Shown here: positions 24,603 through 32,720 of the stretch, piece by piece
Layout of the letters: every line of letters begins with the position of its first letter
Position numbering within the stretch: position 1 is the stretch's first letter
Origin: an uncultured Oscillospiraceae bacterium
GTDB taxonomy: Bacteria; Bacillota; Clostridia; Oscillospirales; Ruminococcaceae
NCBI GenBank assembly: GCA_934446355.1
Contig: CAKSEC010000005.1
Location: forward strand, 1-64,000
Length of the DNA stretch: 64,000 bases
Reading direction: 5' to 3'
Position numbers and translations under genes: made by a program
Notes under the pieces: model-generated
Told to the model about the DNA's origin: nothing
The model's input: the letters and a program-made list of their open reading frames with translations, nothing else
Database searches by the model: none

Positions 24603-25925
24603 ATGCAGAATGCTGCATGGTTTTTAATAGAATTGGCGGCGAATCTGTGCGAATCGTTTCTGTGCGTTCATTTTCTGGCAGGGTCTTTTAACGGCAGAGT
24701 TCGGGTGCTGAACAAAAGGCTGGTCTATGTTATCGGCGTGGTATTCATGACGGCGTTTGTGACGGTATTGAACAGCGTCGTCACATATGAGGGAATATAC
24801 GGGCTGCTGTATGCTGCGGTATTCTTTGCGTTTTCGGCAATATTTCTTAAGGGTGCTCTGCTGAAAAAGATGTTCATATCGTTTCTTCTTGACCTGTGCC
24901 TGATAAGCACCGCAGCCGTTTCCGAAAACATTCTGTTCGCTTTCTTCAGGGATAAGCGAGATATGATATACACCGGTCATACTTACGAAAGAATAGCTTT
25001 CATGCTGGTCGGGACATCTTTGCTGGCGTATGTTCTGACGCTGCTTATGCGGTTCACGAGCGGCAGGAGCGGGTCGCTTAAGCCTAAGGAATGGCTGCTT
25101 ATCCTTTCAGTGCTTGGTATTTCATTTATCGTTATCGCTCAGCTGCATACAATTCTTCTTGATAATGAGATAAGCAGCAAATATGCAAATCTGCTCATTA
25201 CTGCCGAGGGCTGCATAATACTCATCAACATAATATGCCTGTACATCACGTTCGATCTGAGCGGGACCAACAGGCGTGAGGAAGCGCTGCTTGCCGAGAA
25301 AAAGCGGCACGAGTATGAGCAGAAATATGCGCAGACCGTAAAGGAACAGTACGACCAGACGCGCAGGCTTCGCCACGATATGAAGCAGTACACCGCTTCG
25401 ATTTCGGCGCTGATAAAAGCCGGAAAATATGACGCAGCAGCACAATTGCTCGACAGGCAGAGCGATACTCTTTCAAAAGTGGAAACTATCATTGACGTTG
25501 AGAACGACTTCGTGAATGCGATACTGAACACAAAACTCACATATGCAAAGTCTGCAGGAATAGACGTGATATGCAGCATTGAAAAGAACATTTCAGACAT
25601 AGATGGCATGGATATGTGCGATCTGCTGGGCAATATGCTGGATAACGGTATATCAGCCGCCGGAAGCTGCAGCCCTGAACTGCGCCTTATCGAGGTGAGA
25701 ATATCGTCAGTCGGAAGCCGGCTTTCGGTGCTTGTGAGGAACAGCATTCCCGCTTCGGTGCTGAACGATAATCCGACGCTGAAAAGCACCAAAACTGATT
25801 CTATGGAACATGGATTCGGAGTAAAAACCATACGTGCGATAGCCGAAAAATACGGCGGAAGCGTGGATTTTTATGAGGAGGACCTGACATTTATATGCAG
25901 GGTGGAACTCAGAATGGATATGTAA
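24603..25925 (+). CDS. GHKL sensor histidine kinase (AgrC-like), system 1
   Basis: 440 residues: six or so membrane helices to about residue 215, then a cytoplasmic kinase with the phospho-acceptor His in RRLRHDMKQY, the N box LLGNMLDNGISAA and G box HGFGVKTI. The receptor half resembles AgrC/ComD-type peptide sensors. No AgrB-like protease or obvious pheromone precursor is encoded next to it, so its ligand may be foreign or encoded elsewhere. The stop is two bases from repeat copy B. Confidence 0.9.
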   Translation: MQNAAWFLIELAANLCESFLCVHFLAGSFNGRVRVLNKRLVYVIGVVFMTAFVTVLNSVVTYEGIYGLLYAAVFFAFSAIFLKGALLKKMFISFLLDLCLISTAAVSENILFAFFRDKRDMIYTGHTYERIAFMLVGTSLLAYVLTLLMRFTSGRSGSLKPKEWLLILSVLGISFIVIAQLHTILLDNEISSKYANLLITAEGCIILINIICLYITFDLSGTNRREEALLAEKKRHEYEQKYAQTVKEQYDQTRRLRHDMKQYTASISALIKAGKYDAAAQLLDRQSDTLSKVETIIDVENDFVNAILNTKLTYAKSAGIDVICSIEKNISDIDGMDMCDLLGNMLDNGISAAGSCSPELRLIEVRISSVGSRLSVLVRNSIPASVLNDNPTLKSTKTDSMEHGFGVKTIRAIAEKYGGSVDFYEEDLTFICRVELRMDM

Positions 25926-25927
25926 AT

Positions 25928-26194
25928 CAGGCTGTCGATAAAGGCGCATCTGCGTCGTGAGGTGAAAACCTCTAATGCGCAGCGTCGTGCTGCGCTCTGG
26001 GTTTTCACTTGTGGCGTCCTGCCACAACAAGCATTTCGGCAGGCACATGCAGGACGCTTGTGCCGCTGCCCCAAAAGTCCGACACGATGTCGGGCAACTA
26101 AGGGCAGCCTGAACAAAGCCTAGCCGAAATGGCGCTTCCTAGCATCTGCACCTTTCTCGCCACCCTGAAGAAGATACATTTTTTCAACAAGCTG
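25928..26194 (+). mobile_element. Structured repeat family, copy B (full length, with target duplication)
   Basis: 267 bp from CAGGCTGTCGATAAA to TTTTTTCAACAAGCTG; the ends are imperfect inverted repeats (CAGnnTGTnGAnAAA). An 8-bp direct repeat ATGTAAAT flanks it exactly (25920-25927 and 26195-26202). Internal stems: GTGAAAACC 25962-25970 with 26000-26008, enclosing GCGCAGC/GCTGCGC (25977-25995); TTGTGGC/GCCACAA (26009-26027); CATTTCGGC/GCCGAAATG (26032-26040, 26123-26131); CCGACA/TGTCGG (26079-26093). It begins two bases after the kinase stop, in sense. It is nearly identical to copy C and encodes no credible protein. Confidence 0.85.
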
Positions 26195-26360
26195 ATGTAA
26201 ATATGCCTTTCAGATAGCTTATCCATGTGCACTGCGCAAAAAGTCAGGGCGTTACGTCCTAAATAGTCTTAACCAGTCAAGAGGTATATTCTGTTCTGTA
26301 CATCTATCACAAATACCTGCAGAAAAAAACAACAAAATGCACAAATCACTCGTTCGGCTC

Positions 26361-26389
26361 TTGACAAACGGGTTAGTCAGTGCTAATAT
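26361..26389 (+). promoter_or_regulatory. Promoter of the TetR-hydrolase cluster
   Basis: TTGACA (26361-26366), 17-bp spacer, TAATAT (26384-26389). The stretch 26203-26360 between copy B and this promoter shows no gene. Confidence 0.75.
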
Positions 26390-26393
26390 TAAT

Positions 26394-26423
26394 CTGTGAC
26401 CAAAAACGGAAAAACGGTCACAG
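26394..26423. promoter_or_regulatory. Inverted repeat, probable TetR operator
   Basis: CTGTGACC (26394-26401) and GGTCACAG (26416-26423) are exact reverse complements 14 bases apart, lying at the expected transcription start, between the -10 box and the TetR start. Confidence 0.65.
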
Positions 26424-26438
26424 AACTGAGGTGTCAAA

Positions 26439-27035
26439 GTGCCGACCGCATTTACTGACGAAGAAATGAAGCGGATACGCAGCGAACTTATTCACGCCGG
26501 AATACGCCTTAGCAAGGAACTCGGACTGCAGAGAATGTCCGTCGAAAGGCTGACTTCTGCCGTGGGGATAGCCAAGGGCAGCTTTTATCTGTTTTTCGGT
26601 TCAAAAGAGGACTTTATCCTTGAGGTGGCGGAATATACAGGCATAGAAACGCAGAAAATGCTGCTTGCGAGGCTGAACGGGCGCAGTCAGATGTCTGCGC
26701 ATGAGTTCATCGAGTTTTTCGACGAGTACCTGCACTCCGAACTTGACCTTATGAACGGGCTTACTGTTGACGATTTCTTCTGGCTGAAAAAGCACATAAA
26801 AAAGCAGACGCTGTTTGAGCCGAATGCACAGACTCAGACCGCAAAGCAGTGGCTGTCGCTCATAAACGACGTGCGTGACGGCGTTGACGCAGGAACATTT
26901 GTGAACCTGATGAAATCCATTTATGCGATAAGGGAGCACAGCGACACGATGGTGAAGGACTCGATAGAAAGCAGCATTCAGGTGATACTGCGGACTATCG
27001 AAATTTATATAAGCGGAAAGGGCGATATCCTATGA
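26439..27035 (+). CDS. TetR-family transcriptional regulator
   Basis: 198 residues starting with GTG (GAGGTG six bases upstream). Helix-turn-helix: IRLSKELGLQRMSVERLTSAVGIAKGSFYLFFGSKEDFILEV. The C-terminal domain is helical and unassigned. Its end overlaps the start of the alpha/beta hydrolase gene by four bases (ATGA), so it is coupled to that gene and likely represses the whole cluster through the upstream inverted repeat. Confidence 0.88.
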   Translation: MPTAFTDEEMKRIRSELIHAGIRLSKELGLQRMSVERLTSAVGIAKGSFYLFFGSKEDFILEVAEYTGIETQKMLLARLNGRSQMSAHEFIEFFDEYLHSELDLMNGLTVDDFFWLKKHIKKQTLFEPNAQTQTAKQWLSLINDVRDGVDAGTFVNLMKSIYAIREHSDTMVKDSIESSIQVILRTIEIYISGKGDIL

Positions 27036-27877
27036 AAACATTTACTGAAGAATACAGAGAATTTCTCACAGCGCATGAGTTTAAGACCGTGAATGTCGGC
27101 GGGCATGATTTTGAGGTGATAGACTCCGGAAGCGGCAGCAGCACTATCGTGTTCCTTAACGGCGTGGATATGTATCAGTTCTGGATAAAGTACGTTTCAG
27201 CATTTGAAAAGAACTACCGTGTGGTTATGATGAAATATCCCGTGGATATATGGAAGAACGTTGAGATGGCGGCTGCCCTGAACGATCTTTTCAATAAGCT
27301 TGGGATAGAAGCGCCGATACTGGTCGGCATAAGCGACGGCGGCGTTTTGGCGCAGCTTTACGCAAAGAAGTACAAAGCCGGCGGCCTTATTCTGGTTTCA
27401 ACGCTGACTGTTGATTCTTCTTACGTGGAATCAATGAGAAAAGAAAAGATGACCATGCCGATCATGAAGCTTTACGTAAAAAGGACAAAATTCGAGAAGC
27501 TCAGGGTAAGGCTTGTTGAATCGGTCAAGAAGCATTTCCGCAATGAAACAGAGGAGGAAAAGGCTTACGCAGTCACATTCCTTGAGTGCGTCGGGGCTGA
27601 CGAAAGTTACAGAAATATGTTCCTGCGGGCTATTCAGGCGACAAACGATATATGCTCGCTGGAGAAGTTCCAGAAGAGCGACTTCAGCTATCTTGCGGGA
27701 AAGGCGCTTGTGCTTATCCCCGAAAATGATATGTTCGACAAGGCGGACTCGCAGAAGCTTGTTGATGTATTCACTGACCCTGTCGTAAAGCAGACCTACG
27801 GCGGACATCTCGGACTTGTAATGCGCCCCGATCTCTACATACCTGAGATAGAAAAGTTCCTGAGTGAAAAATTCTGA
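27032..27877 (+). CDS. Alpha/beta-hydrolase
   Basis: 281 residues with the alpha/beta-hydrolase fold: the strand-turn FLNGVDMYQFW near residue 42, nucleophile elbow GISDGG (Ser about 99-100), and a C-terminal GGHLGLV supplying the likely catalytic His. A lid-like charged helical insertion (MRKEKMTMPIMKLYVKRTKF) follows the core. It is coupled to the TetR gene. Substrate ester or other bond unknown. Confidence 0.82.
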   Translation: MKTFTEEYREFLTAHEFKTVNVGGHDFEVIDSGSGSSTIVFLNGVDMYQFWIKYVSAFEKNYRVVMMKYPVDIWKNVEMAAALNDLFNKLGIEAPILVGISDGGVLAQLYAKKYKAGGLILVSTLTVDSSYVESMRKEKMTMPIMKLYVKRTKFEKLRVRLVESVKKHFRNETEEEKAYAVTFLECVGADESYRNMFLRAIQATNDICSLEKFQKSDFSYLAGKALVLIPENDMFDKADSQKLVDVFTDPVVKQTYGGHLGLVMRPDLYIPEIEKFLSEKF

Positions 27878-27892
27878 CAGCAGGCGAACGAA

Positions 27893-28888
27893 ATGGAAAA
27901 ATACGATATCACAAAACCGATAAAAATACCCGTTGGAATGCACAAGCTGAACGACGACGCAGGTATCAGCTTTCAGCTTAACCGCCTTGTGAATATGGAC
28001 GGCTGCGACCTTTCTGTTGCAAGGGAGATAGGGCCGGCGATAAAGACCACTGCCGATTTTTACGGCGTGCTGAAAAGCAGGGCTGGCATTGAACTTGAAC
28101 AGGGACATATCAGAAATGCGGCGGCGCTTTACCGTATGTCTGAGTTTTACACCGACTGGGAGGACCCGAACGGTCTTGCCGCATGGAAAAAGGCTAGAGA
28201 GCTTTTCTTTGAGTATTACGCAGACTTTTTCAGCGGCGAAACCCCCATTGTTGAACTTATAAACGTGCCATACGAGGGTTATGCAATGCCGACGCTGAAA
28301 TTCAATGCTCAGTCGGCAAAGGGCACGATAGTCATGCACGGCGGCTTTTTCGCTCCGAGGGCGTCTGCGTTCGACGAGAGAGTAACGAAGTGCGTGAGCG
28401 TCGCTCAGTTCGGTGCGCTGAAAATGAATTTCGCTGACAATGCTTTTGTGAACGGGCTTATCGTGGGACTGCTGAATGTCGTGCTATATGGCTTCGGCTG
28501 GCTGATAAACATTATTTATGCGGCGGAAAAGGGCAGTGGAATGCCGTTCTTCCGAACATATTTTCACCGAATGGGCACGACCAACGTATACAAGCTGGCA
28601 AAGATACTGTGGAGCATTGACCTGCGCCCTGTCGCAGACAAGCTTACCAAGGACTACCTCGTTATCGGCGGCAGCAGGGACACAATGGCGTGCCGTGCGG
28701 CGATAGGCAGACATCTGCTTTTGCTGAAAAATGCACGATCTGTTTCCTCGCGAGAGATCACCACGCATGAAAAGGGCGCAGACCACTGCTGCTGCGGAAA
28801 TCAGACAGCGGCAATGGACACGATCCTTTCATGGGCGGAACTTATGGAACGCAGGGACAGTACGCTTGATGAGAGCACAGGCGAATAG
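27893..28888 (+). pseudogene. Second alpha/beta-hydrolase with the active-site region deleted
   Basis: 331 codons, open throughout. The N-terminal helical domain and first core strand are normal (TIVMHGGF), and a C-terminal part with AFDERVTKC, DYLVIGGSRDTMAC and the His of GADHCCCGNQ is present. The stretch between the first strand and the AFDER segment, which in this family holds the GxSxG nucleophile, is missing: GGF joins directly to FAPRASAFDER near 28350. About 55-60 residues seem lost in frame. The protein may be made but should not be a normal hydrolase. It is 15 bases after the intact hydrolase. Confidence 0.6.
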
Positions 28889-28917
28889 AAAAGGTGGGGC
28901 AATACACGCCCCATTTA

Positions 28918-29071
28918 TGGCGCCGTTTGAAAAGCTCGGCAAGGTGATAAACCTGAACCGCAGGGCGGAAATGCGGCTGATAAACTACGTATTCAGAAAA
29001 CCCGCTCGCCCAGAAATACGAGATAGTAAAGGACGAGGGCGGATTTCTGGTCAGCAGGGAAAAGAAATAAT
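28918..29071 (+). pseudogene. Short gene remnant, frameshifted
   Basis: MAPFEKLGKVINLNRRAEMR continues with LINYVFRKPA; a shift then gives LAQKYEIVKDEGGFLVSREK before a stop. The two frames together read like the last 50 residues of a protein whose front is absent. It follows the damaged hydrolase and abuts the convergent kinase gene. Family not recognised. Confidence 0.35.
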
Positions 29072-30366
29072 CATTTGACGAGTACGGTGGACACGAATCT
29101 GTCATCCTGCGCTTCCCATGAATAGCTTCCGCCGTATTTCTGGGCAATGTCCGAAATGATCTGCGTGCCATACCCGTGCAGTGCCTTTTCGGGCTTTGTC
29201 GAGATAAGCGTTCCTGCGAACTCTTTTACATACTCTTTGCCCTTATAGCTGTTTTCAACGCATATAGTATAGTAAGCGTTGTATTTCATGATGGTGAGCC
29301 TGACAAACGGACTTTCGGTCTGCTCGGCGGCTTCGATGGCGTTATCAAGCAGATTTGACAGCAGCGACGACAGGTCGATAACGTCTAGGTCGATTTCTTT
29401 CAGGCTCTGCACTGAATAGGTGAAGTCAATGTTCTTTTCTCGGCACAATGCTGCTTTGGACAGCAGTATCACGTCGGCAAAGCTGTTTCCGGTATCGACC
29501 ACCTCTGTGCTTGCGATGTTCACGCTTTCGGCGGTTTGGTCCAGCAGAGCGGCGGCGTTTTCCGGCTCTCCTCTCTCAATAAGGGTGCGTATATTCGAGA
29601 GGTGGTTTTTCATGTCGTGGCGAAGCTTTTTCATATTTTCGCTGTTCTGCTGCTGAACGGCTATCTGCTCCTGCAGTGAACTGAAATTGCTTTCAAGCAA
29701 AAACAGCTTGCTGTCACGCTGAAAGCCCTTGCTAAGTTCGGTGAAGAAGTATATCACGATCAGGCTTGCGGCGAAGAACAGCGCTGCAAGAACAGTATAC
29801 AGTGTCGTGCTCACAGAGCTTTGCTCGGAATATGGATAAATCTGCAAAAACACTGTTGTAACAGCTAAAAAGATAATCATAACTACTGCCAACAGCGTCC
29901 AGAACTTTCCCTTGATGTTCTTGTCCACCTTGTTCAGCATTTTATAGAATGCGAAGAATACCAGAATATCAGCGGCCTTGATTATCATGCTTAGAATAAA
30001 GCGGCATATAATGCTGTCAAAGAACAGATAAGCAACGCTCCTGCCTAAACACAGTGAAATTAGATTCCCCAGAATGATATCCGTAATTGCAATAATATAC
30101 ATCGAAGTGACCGAATACACGATCTTTATGATAAGCTTGTCCTCGTATATAAGCACCGTCAGCAGCAGAGTTACAGCAGCGGCAATGGGTATCTTTAACG
30201 TCATAAAAAAGCCTGAGCACAGGTAATTAGCCACTGAGGCTGTTATTATTGCAAGCTGTGAGGGCAGTACTGTTTTGTATCTGCTTTTCAGCAGCGAGTT
30301 CAGGAATACGAAAACAATGATATCCTCTATCAGGCAAAGCGAGATCTCTGAAATAAACAGCAGCAT
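29071..30366 (-). CDS. GHKL sensor histidine kinase (AgrC-like), system 2
   Basis: 431 residues: about six membrane helices to residue 215, coiled region (FSSLQEQIAVQQQNSENMK), phospho-acceptor His in KKLRHDMKNHLSN, N box LLSNLLDNAIEAA and G box LHGYGTQII. It is a standard peptide-receptor-type kinase. It overlaps the upstream LytTR regulator gene by one base (TAATG). It is encoded 3 kb from system 1 but on the other strand, and the two receptor domains differ, so they probably sense different ligands. No peptide gene is visible nearby. Confidence 0.9.
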   Translation of the reverse strand: MLLFISEISLCLIEDIIVFVFLNSLLKSRYKTVLPSQLAIITASVANYLCSGFFMTLKIPIAAAVTLLLTVLIYEDKLIIKIVYSVTSMYIIAITDIILGNLISLCLGRSVAYLFFDSIICRFILSMIIKAADILVFFAFYKMLNKVDKNIKGKFWTLLAVVMIIFLAVTTVFLQIYPYSEQSSVSTTLYTVLAALFFAASLIVIYFFTELSKGFQRDSKLFLLESNFSSLQEQIAVQQQNSENMKKLRHDMKNHLSNIRTLIERGEPENAAALLDQTAESVNIASTEVVDTGNSFADVILLSKAALCREKNIDFTYSVQSLKEIDLDVIDLSSLLSNLLDNAIEAAEQTESPFVRLTIMKYNAYYTICVENSYKGKEYVKEFAGTLISTKPEKALHGYGTQIISDIAQKYGGSYSWEAQDDRFVSTVLVK

Positions 30367-31106
30367 TATGACACCACCTTTGCAGAAATTATCCTTGAAA
30401 GCTGAATAAGCAGTTCCTTTCGCCGCCGCCTGCTCAGTGGGAGATGTGTGCCGTCGCTGAGCACGACTTCTGTTTCAAGTACCTCGAAAACCTTGTTCAC
30501 ATTCAGCAGGATATTGCTGTTTACCTTGCAGAAGCCACAGCAGGAAAGTTCGCTTTCAAAGCGTTTCAGTGACCTTTCAGCCGAAATCAGTTCGCCGTCT
30601 GCGGCGTCTATAATTACAGTGCCTTTGACTGATTTTATGAACCGGATATTATCAAGGCTTATCCGTTTTACGGCACTTCTCCCGTTTTCCAGAACGCTGA
30701 ACAGCCTTTGCGCAGGCTTATCTGCGGAATATCTTTTCATCAGGTTTACAAGTTCGTTCAGGCATCTGTTTTTGTCGTAATCTTTCGGGATAAACGCCTG
30801 AATATTCAGCGAGATAACCTCGTAGACCTCTTCCTTATAGGCGCTCAGGAATGCAATGTATAGCCCTCCGTCCAATTCACGAAGCTTTGCTGCGAGTTCC
30901 TTGCCGTTTATCGGCGGCATATCTATGTCAAGAATGACTATATCGAAACTGCGATGTTCGGTGTATTCTTTAAGCAGCAGGTTTCCGTCCGAAAAGAAGC
31001 TGACGTCAGCGGAAACCCCCGATAATTTCTGCGCACGTGAAAGCAGCGGCTTCATTGCCTGTTCAATAAATACCTTGTCGTCGTCGCATACGGCGATTTT
31101 TATCAT
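30366..31106 (-). CDS. LytTR-family response regulator (AgrA-like), system 2
   Basis: 246 residues: receiver (CDDDKVFIEQ; phospho-acceptor in IVILDIDMPPINGKEL) and C-terminal LytTR domain (SLDNIRFIKSVKGTV, KVNSNILLNVNKVFEV, LPLSRRRRKELL). AGGGTGA lies before the start. It is transcribed from its own promoter just upstream (TTGACT-17-TATAAT) and is followed without a gap by its kinase. Confidence 0.9.
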   Translation of the reverse strand: MIKIAVCDDDKVFIEQAMKPLLSRAQKLSGVSADVSFFSDGNLLLKEYTEHRSFDIVILDIDMPPINGKELAAKLRELDGGLYIAFLSAYKEEVYEVISLNIQAFIPKDYDKNRCLNELVNLMKRYSADKPAQRLFSVLENGRSAVKRISLDNIRFIKSVKGTVIIDAADGELISAERSLKRFESELSCCGFCKVNSNILLNVNKVFEVLETEVVLSDGTHLPLSRRRRKELLIQLSRIISAKVVS

Positions 31107-31152
31107 TTATATCACCCTGTTATTCAGCTGTTGATTTGATGTTATATATTAT

Positions 31153-31181
31153 TATATAACAATTACTGAATAAAGTCAATG
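31153..31181 (-). promoter_or_regulatory. Promoter of LytTR/GHKL system 2
   Basis: Read leftwards: TTGACT, 17-bp spacer, TATAAT, in the gap between the ABC permease stop and the regulator start. Base positions are accurate to about two. Confidence 0.7.
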
Positions 31182-31199
31182 ATACAGGCGGGGGAGATT

Positions 31200-32705
31200 T
31201 CATATCCGCTCGGCGTGAGCCTTTCTTATGTGGATAGCTGCGCCGATCACCGCTGCTAAAGCCAGACCGGCAAGTATCACAATATCCTGCAAGAAGCTTT
31301 CCGGAAGCGAAAACAGCCATCTCAGCGGTTCTGAATAAAGATAAGCCGCACCGATACACAGCGGAATACACACAGCCGCAGCCGGTATGTAGCCGCTGAA
31401 AAAGCTGCATATACTGAATGATATCAGCGAGAGCGCAGCGCAGACGATATAGCCGAATACGATATAAAGCGCAATATACTGCCACATATTGATGTCCAGC
31501 CAGTAGTACTCAAAGGTTATCCCAGAGCTTATCGGAAGCCCGTAAAATTCGCAGTAGATATCCAAGCCCGACAGAACCAGAACACCTGCGGATATCACAG
31601 TGCTGACCACAGCCGATGCCATTGCCGCTGCAAGCAGCCTTATTCCGGCGATTTTTCTTCCGGTTCTGGTGGAATAGAGGATATGCGCCATATTGTCACG
31701 GTTATCCTTTACGGCGTAAAGCCCTGAAAGCACCATTGATATTGCCGCTCCCAGAGCAGCCAGAAAAGGCGCAGTATGCTCAAAGCCGAACGTAATGTCG
31801 CTGCTTCTCATGGTGTAAAGACTGCCGCCCAGCTGCTCTGCACGGCTGACTATACGCTCGCCGTCGGCAAGGTCTGATTCAGCGAATATGTTCTGGGTGT
31901 GAGTTTTGCCCCATGAATAGCCATTCTCTGACCTGAAAAGCCCCAGCGGGTCGGCTTTTACGACCTCATACAGGTATTTCACACGCCTGCACAGCCAGAA
32001 CCGCCAGTGCTCCTCAAGCACAGGGTCGGCGGCGGGATCGTCCGCATTCTGTCGCTGAATGCTGTAATATTCCGCATATAACTCGGAGTAAGACTCATCA
32101 TCAGCGGAAAGTCCGCTTACCAGCCGCATATAATCGTCGTAGCTGCGGACGCCATATCTCCCGAATACCTCGCTGTCGGCGATTGCGGGGTCAATGAGGT
32201 GCGCTTCAAAGCTGCCGCTTGCCCATGAAAGAAGAAACAGTATTCTGTCCCAGTCGCTTTCGGAATCGTACAATTCTTCACTGTAATAAGCCACATCATA
32301 CTGCGGAGCAATGTTGAACTCCTCAAAGCTTGTGTATCGGCTGAGCAGTTCGTCATATTCACTGACATTTGATATGCCAAGCTGACGGAATGCCTCGCCC
32401 TCGGATATCACCTTTTCCATCAGCGGGAATGTCAGGCTGTCCATTTTGGCGATAGTATCGTCCGTCACCTCAGTTCCGAAGCGCTCCGTGAACCATTTGT
32501 AGGTGCGGTACTGCGCCGCTGCGTATTCGCCTTTTTCATAGTACCCACGGTGCTTCATTCCCTCGCTGCCTGACACGGTATAGGGCAGCAGCACCGTATT
32601 GCTGCTCAGCGCAGTGATAGCGGTGAACAATGTGCAAATCGCCGTGATACACAGGATATATCTTACGCAAAAGAGCTTTTTCAGTTCGCCTAAAATAATT
32701 CTCAT
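31200..32705 (-). CDS. ABC-2-type transporter permease with large extracellular loop
   Basis: 501 residues. One membrane helix at the N-terminus (ILCITAICTLFTAITAL), a hydrophilic extracellular insertion of about 280 residues, then five or six helices (from FLAALGAAISMVLSGLYAVK). This is the layout of ABC-2/YhaP-like permeases that export peptides, antibiotics or envelope components. It is the last gene of the sigma factor operon, 15 bases after the second permease; the local DNRDNMAHILYSTRTGRK motif is shared in form with that permease (VYSTRTGRRIRAVK). Confidence 0.75.
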   Translation of the reverse strand: MRIILGELKKLFCVRYILCITAICTLFTAITALSSNTVLLPYTVSGSEGMKHRGYYEKGEYAAAQYRTYKWFTERFGTEVTDDTIAKMDSLTFPLMEKVISEGEAFRQLGISNVSEYDELLSRYTSFEEFNIAPQYDVAYYSEELYDSESDWDRILFLLSWASGSFEAHLIDPAIADSEVFGRYGVRSYDDYMRLVSGLSADDESYSELYAEYYSIQRQNADDPAADPVLEEHWRFWLCRRVKYLYEVVKADPLGLFRSENGYSWGKTHTQNIFAESDLADGERIVSRAEQLGGSLYTMRSSDITFGFEHTAPFLAALGAAISMVLSGLYAVKDNRDNMAHILYSTRTGRKIAGIRLLAAAMASAVVSTVISAGVLVLSGLDIYCEFYGLPISSGITFEYYWLDINMWQYIALYIVFGYIVCAALSLISFSICSFFSGYIPAAAVCIPLCIGAAYLYSEPLRWLFSLPESFLQDIVILAGLALAAVIGAAIHIRKAHAERI

Positions 32706-32720
32706 ATCATTTCTTCGACC

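Noticed and set aside
25871..26116. Open frames on the minus strand in copies B and C giving nearly the same protein (MFRLPLVARHRVGLL...)
   Set aside because: The similarity comes from the repeat itself. There is no ribosome site, and copies A and D do not keep the frame.
23332..26194. Copies A and B as ends of a composite transposon carrying the MazG-LytTR-GHKL operon
   Set aside because: Copy B has its own 8-bp target duplication and A its own flanking repeat, so they inserted separately.
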